NCBI GenBank assembly: GCA_963840425.1
Contig: CAWIYZ010000034.1
Coordinates: 372,001 to 436,000, forward strand
From: CADEFX01 sp963840425
GTDB taxonomy: Bacteria > Pseudomonadota > Alphaproteobacteria > Rhizobiales > Hyphomicrobiaceae
Direction of reading: 5' to 3'
Length of the DNA: 64,000 bases
This document shows positions 1 to 10,113 of this stretch, piece by piece. Numbering within the stretch: the stretch's first letter is position 1; each line of letters opens with the position of its first letter. The notes beneath the pieces were generated by a model. It saw only the letters and a list, made by a program, of their open reading frames with translations. It was not told the origin of the DNA and did no database searches. Made by a program: the position numbers and the translations under genes.

Positions 1-357
1 GCCGCCTCATCTGCGTGTTCGGCTGCGGCGGCGATCGCGACAAGGGCAAGCGGCCGATCATGGGCCGCATCGTGGTCGAGAAAGCCGACGTTGCGATCGT
101 CACCGACGACAACCCGCGCAGCGAGAAACCGGAGGCGATCCGCGCCGAGATCCTGGTCGCTGCTCCCGGCGCGCGCGAGATCGGCGATCGGGCCGAAGCC
201 ATCGGCACTGGCGTTCGCATGCTTGGCGCCGGCGATGTCCTGCTGGTCGCCGGCAAAGGCCACGAGACCGGCCAGATCGTCGGCAACACTGTGCTGCCCT
301 TCTTCGGATCACGAGGCCGTCCTGGCCGCTCTCGGGGGAGACGGTGTGGATGGCTGA
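1..357 (+). CDS. murE: MurE, UDP-MurNAc-L-Ala-D-Glu:meso-DAP ligase, C-terminal part, frameshifted
   Basis: The 5' part lies outside the window. MurE is a cytoplasmic ATP-dependent ligase that adds meso-diaminopimelate to the peptidoglycan precursor. The visible part has the C-terminal Mur-ligase signature, including TDDNPRSE (the DNPR motif of meso-DAP-adding enzymes) and AGKGHETGQ. After VLPF the frame breaks: one extra T at 303/304 must be removed to read on as SDHEAVLAAL to the stop at 355-357. This stop overlaps the start of murF, the normal tight spacing in this cluster. The break is near the C-terminus of an essential enzyme, so a sequence error is the likely cause. Identity is certain. 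Confidence 0.92.
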   Translation, partial: AASSACSAAAAIATRASGRSWAASWSRKPTLRSSPTTTRAARNRRRSAPRSWSLLPARARSAIGPKPSALAFACLAPAMSCWSPAKATRPARSSATLCCPSSDHEAVLAALGGDGVDG

Positions 358-1781
358 TGCACAAGCGCTCTGGCGCTGGGAGGACCTGGTCGTGGCAGCG
401 GACGGCACCGCTGACGGAACGGCGACCATGCCTGTCACCGGTTTTTCCATTGACACCCGTACGCTCGCCCCGGGCGATGTTTTCGTGGCGCTTAAGGTGG
501 AGCGTGACGGCCATGCCTTCGTGCCGGCAGCCTTTGCGCGCGGTGCTGCCGCAGCTTTGGTCGGCCGCCACTACACGCGCGCCTCCGATGATGGCCCACT
601 GATCCGCGTCGACGACCCCTTGCACGCGCTGGAGCGCATCGGCCGTGTCGCCCGAGCCCGGCTCGCACCTGATGCGCGCGTCATCGCTGTCACCGGCAGC
701 GCCGGCAAGACCGGCACCAAGGAGATGCTGCGCGCCTGCCTGGCGCGCGCCGGCAGCGCGCATGCGGCCGAGAAGTCGTACAACAACCAATGGGGCGTGC
801 CGCTGACGTTGGCGCGCATGCCGGTCGCCACGCGCTTTGCCGTGCTCGAGATCGGCATGAATCATCCCGGCGAGATAACTCCGCTGTCCGAAATGGTGCG
901 CCCGCATATCGCTGTCATCACCAACGTGCTGCCGGTGCATCTCGGTCAGTTCGCCAGTGAGTCCGCGATTGCCGAGGCCAAGGCCGAGATCTTTGCCGGC
1001 CTCGAGCCCGATGGCGTCGCAATTCTGAACCGCGACAATCCGCACTTCCCGGCTCTCGAAGCCCGCGCCATCGCACGCGGCGCTCGCATCCATTCGTTCG
1101 GCACGTCCGCCGGCTCCGCTATCCGCGCCACATCCCTCGATGCTGGGCCAAGCGGCACCGCCGTCACTGTCGGCTTCAGTTGCCGCACGTTGCGCTATAG
1201 CGTCGGTGCACCGGGCCTGCACCTTGCCATGAACTCGCTCGCGGTTGTTGCGGTGCTCGATATGCTCGGCCTGCCGCTTGAAACTGGTCTTACACCGCTT
1301 GCGGACATCTCCGCCGCGCGTGGTCGCGGGGCGCGTACCACGCTCACCGTTCCCGGCGGCTCCATCCTACTCATCGACGAGAGCTACAACGCCAATCCCG
1401 CCTCCATGCGCGCGGCGCTGGCTCGCCATGGCGACAGTGCAGCGCCAGGCCTTCCCGCGCCGCGTCGCCGTGCTGGGCGACATGCTGGAGCTGGGCTCCC
1501 ACGCGGCCGAGTTCCATCGCGGACTGAAAGCCGCAGTTGACGAGGCTGGCGCCGATCTGGTCTTTGCCTGCGGCCCCAACATGCGATTGCTGTTCGACGA
1601 TCTGGAAGAATCCCGCCGCGGGCAGTGGTCCGCGACCTCGACTGGTCTTGTCGATGGCCTCGTCGCCGCATTGCGGCCGGGCGATGTGGTGATGATCAAG
1701 GGCTCACTCGGCACCCGCATGGCGCCGCTCGTGGACGCGGTGACGGCCCGCTTCGGTCCCGGCGCCGCCAAAGCAAACTAG
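350..1781 (+). CDS. murF: MurF, UDP-MurNAc-tripeptide:D-Ala-D-Ala ligase, frameshifted
   Basis: MurF joins D-Ala-D-Ala to the UDP-MurNAc-tripeptide, the last cytoplasmic step of the stem peptide. The ATP-binding loop reads VTGSAGKTGTKE and later motifs ESYNANPASMRA and GDMLELG are typical of MurF. The ATG at 350 overlaps the murE stop; a GTG at 344 is the other option. The frame is lost at about 1426 and regained if one C of the pair 1426/1427 is removed, giving a product of about 476 residues, the usual family size. Stop at 1779-1781. An essential gene with one extra base, so the break is probably in the sequence and not in the organism. Confidence 0.92.
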
Positions 1782-1825
1782 GGCCGGCAGGGCAAGGGCC
1801 CTCACCGTCCCTCGGAGGAACTGGA

Positions 1826-2908
1826 ATGCTCTATGAGCTCGTGAACTTCAGCGACCAGATCGGTCCCCTGAATGTCTTCCGCTACCAGACCTTCCGCACG
1901 GGCGGCGCGATCATGACCGCGCTGCTGTTCGTCTTTCTGTTCGGCCCTACCATCATCGACCTCCTGCGCATCAAGCAGGGCAAGGGCCAGCCCATCCGCG
2001 AGGACGGCCCGCAAACCCACTTCGCCAAGCGCGGCACGCCGACCATGGGCGGCTTGATGATCCTGGCCGGCGTCACCGTGTCCACGCTGCTGTGGGCCAA
2101 CTGGGCGAGCCCGTACGTGTGGATCGTGCTGTTCGTCACGCTCACCTACGGCGCCATCGGCTTCTACGACGACTATCTGAAGGTCACGCAGCAGACGACC
2201 AAGGGCTTCGGCTCCTCCAGCCGGCTCCTGGTGGAGTTTGCGGTCGCGGGCGTAGCGACCTACGCGATCATGCTGCTTGGCAAATCCGGTTTCTCCGACG
2301 CCCTGACCATTCCCTTCTTCAAGACGCTCATCGTTCCTCTGGGTCTCCTTTTCATCGTGGTCGGCATGTTCGTCATTGCCGGCGCCGGCAATGCGGTCAA
2401 CCTGACCGACGGCCTCGATGGTCTCGCCATCGTTCCCGTGATGATCGCAGCGGCCACCTTCGGCCTCATCGCGTATCTCACCGGCAACGCGCGTTTCGCC
2501 ACCTATCTGCAGATCCACTATGTGCCCAACGCCGGCGAGCTGGCCGTCATCTGCGGGGCCTTGATCGGCGCCGGTCTCGGCTTCCTGTGGTTCAATGCAC
2601 CGCCGGCCATGATCTTCATGGGCGATACCGGCTCGCTTGCGCTCGGCGGCGCGCTCGGCACCATTGCGGTGGCCACCAAGCACGAGATCGTGCTTGGCAT
2701 CGTCGGCGGCCTGTTCGTGCTGGAGGCCTTGTCCGTCATCATCCAGGTCGGCTCCTACAAGACGACCGGCAAGCGCGTCTTCCGCATGGCCCCGCTGCAC
2801 CATCACTTCGAGCAGAAGGGCTGGCACGAGTTGACCGTCGTGGTGCGTTTCTGGATCATCTCGGTGGTGCTGGCCCTGATTGGCCTGGCGACCTTGAAAC
2901 TGCGCTGA
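1826..2908 (+). CDS. mraY: MraY, phospho-MurNAc-pentapeptide transferase
   Basis: Integral membrane enzyme that transfers phospho-MurNAc-pentapeptide from UDP to undecaprenyl phosphate, making lipid I. The start at 1826 has GGAGGA at 1814-1819 upstream and gives 360 residues, exactly the family length. About ten hydrophobic segments are visible. Conserved MraY motifs include RGTPTMGG near residue 70, FYDDYLK near 115, NAVNLTDGLDGLA near 195 (catalytic and Mg-binding aspartates) and HHHFEQKGW near 325. It lies 44 bp after murF and is followed by murD in the canonical order. Confidence 0.98.
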   Translation: MLYELVNFSDQIGPLNVFRYQTFRTGGAIMTALLFVFLFGPTIIDLLRIKQGKGQPIREDGPQTHFAKRGTPTMGGLMILAGVTVSTLLWANWASPYVWIVLFVTLTYGAIGFYDDYLKVTQQTTKGFGSSSRLLVEFAVAGVATYAIMLLGKSGFSDALTIPFFKTLIVPLGLLFIVVGMFVIAGAGNAVNLTDGLDGLAIVPVMIAAATFGLIAYLTGNARFATYLQIHYVPNAGELAVICGALIGAGLGFLWFNAPPAMIFMGDTGSLALGGALGTIAVATKHEIVLGIVGGLFVLEALSVIIQVGSYKTTGKRVFRMAPLHHHFEQKGWHELTVVVRFWIISVVLALIGLATLKLR

Positions 2909-2994
2909 GATCGGTCCGCCTCGCTTCCAAGTGGACCCGCAGCCGGCCGATTCGGGTGGCACAATCGCGCCGTGAACCGAGCTATGATCGCCCC

Positions 2995-4404
2995 ATGATT
3001 CGGGTCACGACATTCGCCGGCAGGAGGGTGGCGGTCTTCGGGCTCGGCCGGTCGGGACTGGCGACGGCCGAGGCGCTCACTGCGGGCGGCGCACGGGTCG
3101 AGTGCTGGGACGACAACGAGACCGGGCGTCAGGCTGCGCAGAGATCAGGTTTCGCTCTCTCGGACCTGGCGGCTGCCGAATGGTCTTCCATCGCCGCCCT
3201 CGTTCTTGCCCCCGGCGTGCCGTTGACGCATCCCGAGCCGCATTGGGTCGTGCGCAAAGCTCAGGCGGCCGGCGTCGAGATCATCGGCGACATCGAGCTG
3301 TTCTTTCGCGAGCGCGCCGCTAGCTGCCCCACGAGCCCGGTTGTTGCCGTCACCGGGACCAACGGCAAGTCCACCACAACGGCACTGATCGCACATATTC
3401 TGCGCGCAGACGGCCGCGACGTGCAGATGGGCGGCAACATTGGCACTGCCATTCTGTCGCTCGCGCCGCCCGCACCGGACCGCATTCATGTCATCGAGAT
3501 GTCGTCGTTCCAGATCGACCTGACGCCGTCTCTTGTACCCAACGTTGGCGTGCTGCTGAACGTCTCGGCCGATCACCTCGATCGCCACGGCACGCTCGAG
3601 CACTACGCCGCCATCAAGGAGCGGCTTGTTACCAATGCCGAGGCCTCGCTCGTGGGTGTCGATGACGACATCAGTCGATCGGTCGCAACGCAACGAAAGG
3701 CTTCCGGCAAGACTCATTGGCCGCTGTCGAACGGGCGCCAAGCGGACGGCTATTTCGTCGACGGCAATACTGTCTGCTTTACAGATGGCGGGCCACAACG
3801 CACACGCGTCATCGCCGACCTCACTGGCATCACCACCTTGCGCGGACGCCACAACGCACAGAACGCCGCCGCTGCCGCAGGCGCCGCGTCGCTGCTCGGT
3901 GTTTCCGCCGCCACCATCGCGCAGGCTCTGCGCACCTTTCCCGGTCTGCCGCACCGACTGGAGGAGATCGGCCGCGCCGGGCGCACTCTCTTCATCAACG
4001 ATTCCAAAGCCACCAACGCCGACTCGACCGAGAAGGCCCTGGCCTCCTTCGAGCGCGACATTTTCTGGATCCTCGGCGGCCTTGCCAAGGAGGGTGGCAT
4101 CGCGCCGCTCGCGTCCTACTTCCCGCGCATCGCCAAGGCGTACCTTATCGGCGAGGCAGCCGAGGCGTTTGCAGGCACGCTCGAGGGCGAGGTCGCCGTC
4201 GCGCGCAGCGACACGCTCGAACGTGCCGTCGCCGCTGCGGCCGCCGATGCCGCCGCAAGTCCCGCGCGCGAGCCCGTCGTGCTGCTTTCGCCGGCCTGCG
4301 CCTCCTACGATCAGTTCAAAAGCTTCGAGCATCGCGGCGACGCATTCCGTAATCTCGTCGCGACTCTCCCTGGCATTGCGATGAAGGCCGGGGCACCGGC
4401 ATGA
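2995..4404 (+). CDS. murD: MurD, UDP-MurNAc-L-Ala:D-Glu ligase
   Basis: Cytoplasmic ATP-dependent ligase that adds D-glutamate to UDP-MurNAc-L-Ala. The 469-residue product has the N-terminal UDP-binding fold (VFGLGRSGLA), the P-loop VTGTNGKSTTTALI near residue 117, the central HxxRHGTLEHY-type segment DHLDRHG and the C-terminal NDSKATNADST motif. The frame is open far upstream, through mraY, but homology starts only at MIRVTTFAGRR, so the ATG at 2995 is chosen. Its stop overlaps the ftsW start in an ATGA, which indicates translational coupling. Confidence 0.97.
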   Translation: MIRVTTFAGRRVAVFGLGRSGLATAEALTAGGARVECWDDNETGRQAAQRSGFALSDLAAAEWSSIAALVLAPGVPLTHPEPHWVVRKAQAAGVEIIGDIELFFRERAASCPTSPVVAVTGTNGKSTTTALIAHILRADGRDVQMGGNIGTAILSLAPPAPDRIHVIEMSSFQIDLTPSLVPNVGVLLNVSADHLDRHGTLEHYAAIKERLVTNAEASLVGVDDDISRSVATQRKASGKTHWPLSNGRQADGYFVDGNTVCFTDGGPQRTRVIADLTGITTLRGRHNAQNAAAAAGAASLLGVSAATIAQALRTFPGLPHRLEEIGRAGRTLFINDSKATNADSTEKALASFERDIFWILGGLAKEGGIAPLASYFPRIAKAYLIGEAAEAFAGTLEGEVAVARSDTLERAVAAAAADAAASPAREPVVLLSPACASYDQFKSFEHRGDAFRNLVATLPGIAMKAGAPA

Positions 4405-5579
4405 GGCTCTCGCGCACCGACCGCAGCCTACTGACCGAATGGTGGTTCACCGTCGACCGCGTGCTGCTGACAGCCGTCCTGATGCTGGTCGGCGCCGGCG
4501 CGGTGCTGTCGCTGGCAGCCGGTCCTGCGGTTGCCATCAGGAAGGGTCTCCCCACCTTCTATTACGTCGAGCGGCATCTGCTCGTGACCGTGGTCGGTCT
4601 CGTGCTGATGTTCGCGGTCTCGCTGTGCTCGCCGCGCCAGGCGCGCCGTTTGGCTTTGGCGCTGCTGCTCGCCATGCTGGGGCTGATGGTGGCGGTGCTC
4701 GTGTCGGGGCCGGAGATCAACGGCGCCAAGCGTTGGCTGCGCATTGCCGGTCATTCCTTCCAGCCCTCGGAGCTTGCCAAGCCTGCGTTCGTCGTCATCG
4801 CAGCCTGGCTGTTCGCCGAGAGTGGCCGGCGGGCCGATGTGCCTGCTCTGCCGACCGCGGTGGCGCTCTATCTCGGGCTCGTCAGCCTGGTCGCGCTCCA
4901 GCCCGACATCGGTCAGGCATTGCTCATCACTCTCGTCTGGGGGGGACTCTTTTTCCTTTCCGGTCAGCCATTGCGGCTGCTTGCTTTGTTTTGCCTGTTC
5001 GCCGTCTCCGCGTTTGCCGGCCTCTATGCGACGTTCCCGCACGTGCGCACGCGCATCGCGCGCTTCCTCGATCCGTCCTCGGGCGATACCTACCAGACCG
5101 ACCGCGCCATCGAATCCTTCACCGAAGGCGGCTTCTTCGGCCGCGGTCCTGGAGAAGGCACCATCAAGGGAATCCTGCCCGACGCGCACACCGATTTCCC
5201 GTTCGCCGTCATCGGCGAGGAGTACGGCACCGTGGCCTGCCTGGCGTTGGTCGCTCTCTTCGCCTTCGTCGTCTTTCGCGCGCTATGGCACGCGTGGGGG
5301 GAGCAGGATGCCTTCCGGCGGCTGGCTGTCACCGGGCTCGCGCTGCTGTTCGCCCTGCAGGCCGCCATCAACATGGGTGTCAATGTCGGTCTCACGCCTG
5401 CCAAGGGCATGACGCTGCCGTTCATCTCCTCGGGTGGCTCGTCCAATCTGGCGGCTGCCCTGCTGGCTGGCTTGCTCCTGTCGCTGACGCGCAGATGGCC
5501 GCATGCCGGGCGCGTGAAAAAGCCGTCTTTTCGCACCACAACGGCGACCATGGACCTTGGGGAGCCTGAAACCCGGTGA
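4401..5579 (+). CDS. ftsW: FtsW, SEDS-family septal peptidoglycan polymerase
   Basis: Polytopic inner-membrane protein of the SEDS family that polymerises lipid II at the division site with its cognate class B PBP. The 392-residue product has about ten membrane segments. Diagnostic stretches are GAKRWLRIAG and FQPSELAKPA near residues 110-125, HTDFPFAVIGEEYG near 265, and TLPFISSGGSSN near 340. It overlaps murD by 4 bp upstream and murG by 4 bp (GTGA) downstream, so the three genes are probably translated as a coupled unit. Confidence 0.97.
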   Translation: MRLSRTDRSLLTEWWFTVDRVLLTAVLMLVGAGAVLSLAAGPAVAIRKGLPTFYYVERHLLVTVVGLVLMFAVSLCSPRQARRLALALLLAMLGLMVAVLVSGPEINGAKRWLRIAGHSFQPSELAKPAFVVIAAWLFAESGRRADVPALPTAVALYLGLVSLVALQPDIGQALLITLVWGGLFFLSGQPLRLLALFCLFAVSAFAGLYATFPHVRTRIARFLDPSSGDTYQTDRAIESFTEGGFFGRGPGEGTIKGILPDAHTDFPFAVIGEEYGTVACLALVALFAFVVFRALWHAWGEQDAFRRLAVTGLALLFALQAAINMGVNVGLTPAKGMTLPFISSGGSSNLAAALLAGLLLSLTRRWPHAGRVKKPSFRTTTATMDLGEPETR

Positions 5580-6740
5580 CGAACGCAGCGTCGACGGAGC
5601 CCGCAGCGATGCTGGCGGCCGGCGGCACGGCCGGCCACCTGTTCCCCGCGTTCGCATTGGCGCAGGAGCTGATCCGGCGCGGCATTGCCGTCGACCTCAT
5701 GACCGACACGCGCGGCGACCGTTACGGCGCAAGCTTTCCAGCTCGCACCACGTATCAGGTGCCGTCGGCGACTTTCGCCAGCCGGTCGCCGGTGGCGGTC
5801 ACGCGCACGCTGACGACGCTCGGCCGCGGCATTGCACAGGCGCACGGCATTCTCGGCCGTGCGCAGCCGGCGGCGATCATCGGTTTCGGCGGCTATCCGA
5901 CGTTACCGCCGCTCATCGCCGGGCGCCTTCGCCGCATACCGACGGCGTTGCACGAGCAGAACGCGGTGCTGGGTCGCGCCAACCGTCTGCTCAGCAAGGG
6001 CGTATCGGCCATCGCCACGTCGTTCGAGACGAACTCGTCTGCTCGACGCAGGTTTGATGCGCAAAGTCACCTTCACCGGCAACCCCGTACGCGACGCCGT
6101 GCTCGGGCTTGCAGGCAGCCCATACCGTGCCTCGGGAGCCGGCGAGCCGTTCCGGCTGCTCGTGTTCGGCGGCAGCCAGGGGGCGCGCTATTTCTCCGAT
6201 GCCGTGCCGCCGGCGCTCGCCGGCCTGCCCGCCGTTCTCAAGTCCCGCTTGCGGGTCATCCAGCAGTGCCGCGCCGAGGACCTGGACCGCGTGCGCCAGA
6301 CTTATTCGGACAACGCAATTGCTGCCGAGCTTGCCGCCTTCTTCGACAACCTGCCCGACCTCATGGCCTCGGCCCAGCTCGTCATCGGCCGCGCGGGTGC
6401 GTCCAGCGTGGCGGAGCTCTCGGTCATCGGCCGCCCGTCCATCCTGGTGCCCCTGCCGCATGCCCTTGACAACGATCAGCTTCAGAATGCAACTCGCCTC
6501 GCTGAAGCTGGCGCATCGTGGTGCATCGAGCAGAAGGATTTGAGCCCGGCGCGCCTTGGCGGCGTACTGGCGGAGCTGCTGGATGCGCCCGACAGGCTCG
6601 CCAAGGCTGCCGCTGCGTCCAAGGCGCAAGGCCGCCCGGACGCAGCCGCGCGCCTCGCCGATGTGGTCGAGGAGCTGATGGTGCGGCGATCATTGCAGCG
6701 GCGGGCGCGGGTAGCCGCCACCGCCGACATTCGCCGCTAA
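5576..6740 (+). CDS. murG: MurG, lipid II-forming GlcNAc transferase, frameshifted
   Basis: Peripheral membrane glycosyltransferase that adds GlcNAc to lipid I, forming lipid II. The GTG start at 5576 overlaps the ftsW stop. The N-terminal AAGGTAGHLFPA loop and GFGGYPTLPPL are classic MurG; the C-terminal half has VFGGSQGA, the donor-site segment LVIGRAGASSVAEL and PLPHALDNDQ. The halves lie in two frames. Removing one A from GAACTC at 6031-6036 restores SFETTRLLDAGLMRKVTFTGNPVR and a product of about 387 residues, normal for the family. An inactivated murG would be lethal, so an error at this GANTC-like site is the best explanation. Confidence 0.93.
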
Positions 6741-6761
6741 CGGCAAGGAACGAGCACGACA

Positions 6762-8192
6762 ATGCAACTGCCTGGCGACCTCGGCACCTTCCACATCCTC
6801 GGCATTGGCGGCATCGGCATGAGTGCCATCGCTGAGATCCTGCGCGCCAAGGGCTACACCGTGCAGGGCAGCGACCAGAAGGACAGTGCCAACGTCCGCC
6901 GCCTGCGCACCAAGGGCATCCGCGTTTTCGTCGGCCACGATCCGGTCAATCTCGTCGGCGCGCGCTACGTCGTCATCTCCACCGCGGTGAAGCCCGGCAA
7001 CCCGGAGCTGGAGGCGGCGCGCGCCAAGGGGCTGCCCATCATCCGCCGCGCCGAGATGCTGGCTGAGCTGATGCGGCTCCATTCCTCGATCTCCGTCACC
7101 GGCACGCACGGCAAGACGACGACCACCTCGCTCATCTCGCACATCTTCGTCGATGCCGGCCTCGAGCCGACCGTCATCACGGGCGGCATCATCAACGACT
7201 GGGGCTCCAACGCCCGCCTCGGTGCCGGTCCGTGGATGGTGGTGGAGGCGGACGAGTCCGACGGCACCTTCATCAAGATCCCGACCCAGATCGGCGTCGT
7301 CACCAACATCGACCCGGAGCATCTCGACTACTTCAAGACCGTCGAGAATATGCACGACGAGTACGAGACCTTCCTGCGCAACATTCCCTTCTATGGTCTC
7401 GCGGTCGTGTGCTGCGACCATCCTGTGGCGCGCGCCATGATCGAGCGGCTGGAGCTGCGCCGCGACGGCCGCCCGCTGCTAACCTACGGCGCCAGCAGCG
7501 ACGCCGATCTCAGACTCGAGGAGCTGCGCGCGGACGGGCGCTCCATCGTTTTCAGTGCGACGCTCAGTGGGCGCGTCGCCGGCGGCGCGCGCCGCATCGA
7601 GGGCTGGCGCGTGCCGCTGCTCGGGCACCACAACGCCATCAATGCGCTGGCGGCCATCGCCGTCGCCGCCGAGGCCGGCCTCAAGGACGATGCCATCTGC
7701 CGCGCCATCGAGCGCTTCTCCGGCGTCAAGCGCCGCTTCCAGCTCACCGGCACCTGGAACGGCGTGGCCATCTTCGACGACTACGGCCACCATCCGGTCG
7801 AGATCGAGGCTGTGTTGAAGGCCGCGCGTGCCGGCGCGCGGGGCCGCGTCATTGCCGTGGTCGAGCCGCACCGCTACACGCGCGTGCACGACCTGTTTCA
7901 CGAGTTCTGCCGCTGCTTTGCCGATGCTGACGCCGTCGTTGTTACCCCGCTCTACTCGGCGGGCGAGCCGCCCATTCAGGGCATCGACAACCGCGCGCTC
8001 GCCGACGGCATCGTGCAGACCGGGCACCGGGCCGTCGTTGCCATCGACAGCGAGCGCGAGATCGCCGGGGTCGTGCGCCAGATGGCACGCAGCGGCGACA
8101 TGGTCATCTGCCTCGGTGCCGGGCATTCGACTGACTGGGCGCATGCATTGCCGCAATGGTTGGCCGAGATGCCGCTGCGGAGCGCCGTATGA
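6762..8192 (+). CDS. murC: MurC, UDP-MurNAc:L-alanine ligase
   Basis: First amino-acid ligase of the stem peptide; adds L-alanine to UDP-MurNAc using ATP. The 476-residue product shows GIGGIGMSAIAEIL at the N-terminus (UDP-binding), the P-loop VTGTHGKTTTTSLI near residue 115, EADESDGTF near 165, and DDYGHHPVEI in the C-terminal domain. Length and motif order fit the family. It is 21 bp downstream of murG and its stop overlaps the murB start as ATGA. Confidence 0.98.
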   Translation: MQLPGDLGTFHILGIGGIGMSAIAEILRAKGYTVQGSDQKDSANVRRLRTKGIRVFVGHDPVNLVGARYVVISTAVKPGNPELEAARAKGLPIIRRAEMLAELMRLHSSISVTGTHGKTTTTSLISHIFVDAGLEPTVITGGIINDWGSNARLGAGPWMVVEADESDGTFIKIPTQIGVVTNIDPEHLDYFKTVENMHDEYETFLRNIPFYGLAVVCCDHPVARAMIERLELRRDGRPLLTYGASSDADLRLEELRADGRSIVFSATLSGRVAGGARRIEGWRVPLLGHHNAINALAAIAVAAEAGLKDDAICRAIERFSGVKRRFQLTGTWNGVAIFDDYGHHPVEIEAVLKAARAGARGRVIAVVEPHRYTRVHDLFHEFCRCFADADAVVVTPLYSAGEPPIQGIDNRALADGIVQTGHRAVVAIDSEREIAGVVRQMARSGDMVICLGAGHSTDWAHALPQWLAEMPLRSAV

Positions 8193-9151
8193 CGGGCACA
8201 CTGGCGGCAAGTCTGCAGAAAGACCTGCCGAACCTGCGCGGCCGGCTCGTGGAGCGCGCGCCGCTGTCCGATATCACCTGGTTTCGCGTCGGCGGCCCGG
8301 CCGAGGTGCTGTTCACGCCGGCCGACGAGGCCGATCTTGCCTATTTCCTGCAGCACGTTCCGCCGAGCATTCCCGTTTTCGTCATCGGCCTCGGCTCCAA
8401 TCTGCTGGTGCGCGACGGCGGCGTGCCGGGCGTCGTCATCAGGCTCGGCCGCGGCTTCTCCGAGATCGTGGTCGAGGATGGCCACCGCCTGCGCGCGGGC
8501 GCGGCAGTGCCCGACGTCAAGGTTGCACGAGCCGCCGCCGACGCGGGGCTAGCAGGCCTCGCCTTCTATCGCGGTATTCCGGGCTCCATCGGCGGAGCGC
8601 TCAGAATGAATGCCGGCGCGCACGGCCGCGAGACCAAGGACGTGCTGGTCGAGGCGCGCGCCATCGATCGGCAGGGCAGCGTGCACGTGCTTTCGCTCGC
8701 CGACATGGGCTTCACTTACCGCCACAGCCGTGTGCCCGACGATTGGATCTTCACCAGCGCCCTGTTCCAGGGCGCGCCCGGCGATCCGCGCGAGATCGCC
8801 AGGGAGATGGATGACGTTGCCGACTACCGCGAGAAGAACCAACCCATCAAGGAGCGCACCGGCGGCTCCACCTTCAAGAATCCGCCTGGATCGAGTGCCT
8901 GGAAGTTGATCGATGAGGCCGGCTGCCGTGGTTTCCGTGTCGGCGGCGCCAAGGTGTCGGAGATGCACTGCAACTTTCTCATCAACGACCAGCAGGCCTC
9001 CGGCGAGCATGTCGAGCGGCTGGGCGAGACCGTGCGTGCGCGCGTCAAGGCGACCTCCGGCGTTGCGCTCGAATGGGAGATCATCCGCGTCGGCGTACCG
9101 GCCCCGGGACGGGCGACGGGTGAAGCGCTGGTCGAGGCAGCTGAGTCATGA
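8189..9151 (+). CDS. murB: MurB, UDP-N-acetylenolpyruvoylglucosamine reductase
   Basis: FAD- and NADPH-dependent enzyme that completes UDP-MurNAc. The start at 8189 (ATGA overlap with murC) gives 320 residues; an in-frame start at 8156 inside murC is less likely. FAD-binding motifs GLGSNLLVRDGG near residue 70 and YRGIPGSIGGALRMNAG near 130 are present, as are the catalytic-serine region GGSTFKNP and the late SEMHCNFLIN segment with its conserved glutamate. The stop overlaps the ddl start by 4 bp. Confidence 0.97.
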   Translation: MTGTLAASLQKDLPNLRGRLVERAPLSDITWFRVGGPAEVLFTPADEADLAYFLQHVPPSIPVFVIGLGSNLLVRDGGVPGVVIRLGRGFSEIVVEDGHRLRAGAAVPDVKVARAAADAGLAGLAFYRGIPGSIGGALRMNAGAHGRETKDVLVEARAIDRQGSVHVLSLADMGFTYRHSRVPDDWIFTSALFQGAPGDPREIAREMDDVADYREKNQPIKERTGGSTFKNPPGSSAWKLIDEAGCRGFRVGGAKVSEMHCNFLINDQQASGEHVERLGETVRARVKATSGVALEWEIIRVGVPAPGRATGEALVEAAES

Positions 9152-10089
9152 GCGATCCGACCGCAGGCAGGAAATACAATCATGTCGCTGTCCTGATGGG
9201 CGGCTGGTCAGCCGAACGCGAGGTCAGCCTGTCGTCGGGCCGCGAATGCGCCAACGCTCTGGAGGGCGAAGGCTTCACTGTGACGCGCGTCGATGCCGAT
9301 CGCAATCTGGCTGCGCGTCTCGCCGAGGTGAAGCCTGATGTCTGCTTCAACGCGTTGCATGGACGCTGGGGCGAGGACGGCTGCGTGCAGGGCCTGCTCG
9401 AGGTGCTGAATATCCCCTACACGCACTCGGGCGTGCTTGCCTCCGCCGTCGCCATGCACAAGGAGCAGACCAAGCGCGTCGTGCAGGCGGTCGGCGTGCC
9501 GATCGCGCCCGCGCGCATCCTCACGCCGGCCGAAGCGCTGGCCGAGCACGCGCTGCCGCCGCCCTATGTCGCCAAGCCGATCGCCGAGGGCTCCAGCGTC
9601 GGCGTCGTTATCGTCAAGCTCGGCGCCAACCGGCCGCCGGAGGCCATCCGCACCATTCCCGTCACGCGCGACGGCGAGATCATGGTCGAGCGCTTCGTGC
9701 CGGGACGCGAGCTCACCTGCGGCGTCATCGGCGACAAGGCGACGGACATCATCGACATCGTGCCGGCCGCCAACCTCGAGTTCTACGACTACGAGGCCAA
9801 ATACGCGCCCGGCGGCTCGCACCACATCCTGCCGGCGCAGATCCCCACGCACGTGCGCGATGCGGTGCGCAAGCACACGCTGGCGACGCACCAGGCGCTC
9901 GGCTGCCGCGGTATCTCGCGCTGCGATTTCCGCTGGGACGACGAGCGCGACGAGCTGATCTTCCTCGAGATCAACACCCAGCCCGGCATGACGCCGACCT
10001 CGCTCATTCCGGAGCTTGCTGCCTATGCTGGCCTGCCGTTCGGCAAGCTGCTCGCCTGGCTGGTCGAGGATGCGAGTGTGGATCGGTGA
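9148..10089 (+). CDS. ddl: Ddl, D-alanine:D-alanine ligase
   Basis: ATP-grasp ligase that forms the D-Ala-D-Ala dipeptide used by MurF. The 313-residue product shows MGGWSAEREVSLSSG at the N-terminus, ALHGRWGEDGCVQG, YTHSGVLASA, the ATP-grasp segment KPIAEGSSVGV, and the C-terminal metal-binding EINTQPGMTPTSL. The ATG at 9148 overlaps the murB stop. This is the last gene of the enzyme block before ftsQ; the roughly 130 bp gap that follows carries a regulatory-looking site. Confidence 0.97.
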   Translation: MSDPTAGRKYNHVAVLMGGWSAEREVSLSSGRECANALEGEGFTVTRVDADRNLAARLAEVKPDVCFNALHGRWGEDGCVQGLLEVLNIPYTHSGVLASAVAMHKEQTKRVVQAVGVPIAPARILTPAEALAEHALPPPYVAKPIAEGSSVGVVIVKLGANRPPEAIRTIPVTRDGEIMVERFVPGRELTCGVIGDKATDIIDIVPAANLEFYDYEAKYAPGGSHHILPAQIPTHVRDAVRKHTLATHQALGCRGISRCDFRWDDERDELIFLEINTQPGMTPTSLIPELAAYAGLPFGKLLAWLVEDASVDR

Positions 10090-10113
10090 TGGGTCGCTGC
10101 TCGTTGAGGACTG

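Noticed and set aside
1802..2962. 386-residue open frame antisense to mraY
   Set aside because: Shadow of mraY; rich in His, Asp and Gly as expected from reverse-reading membrane codons.
2092..2994. 301-codon N-terminal extension of MurD
   Set aside because: The extension is mraY read in another frame; MurD homology starts at 2995 and the length is then normal.
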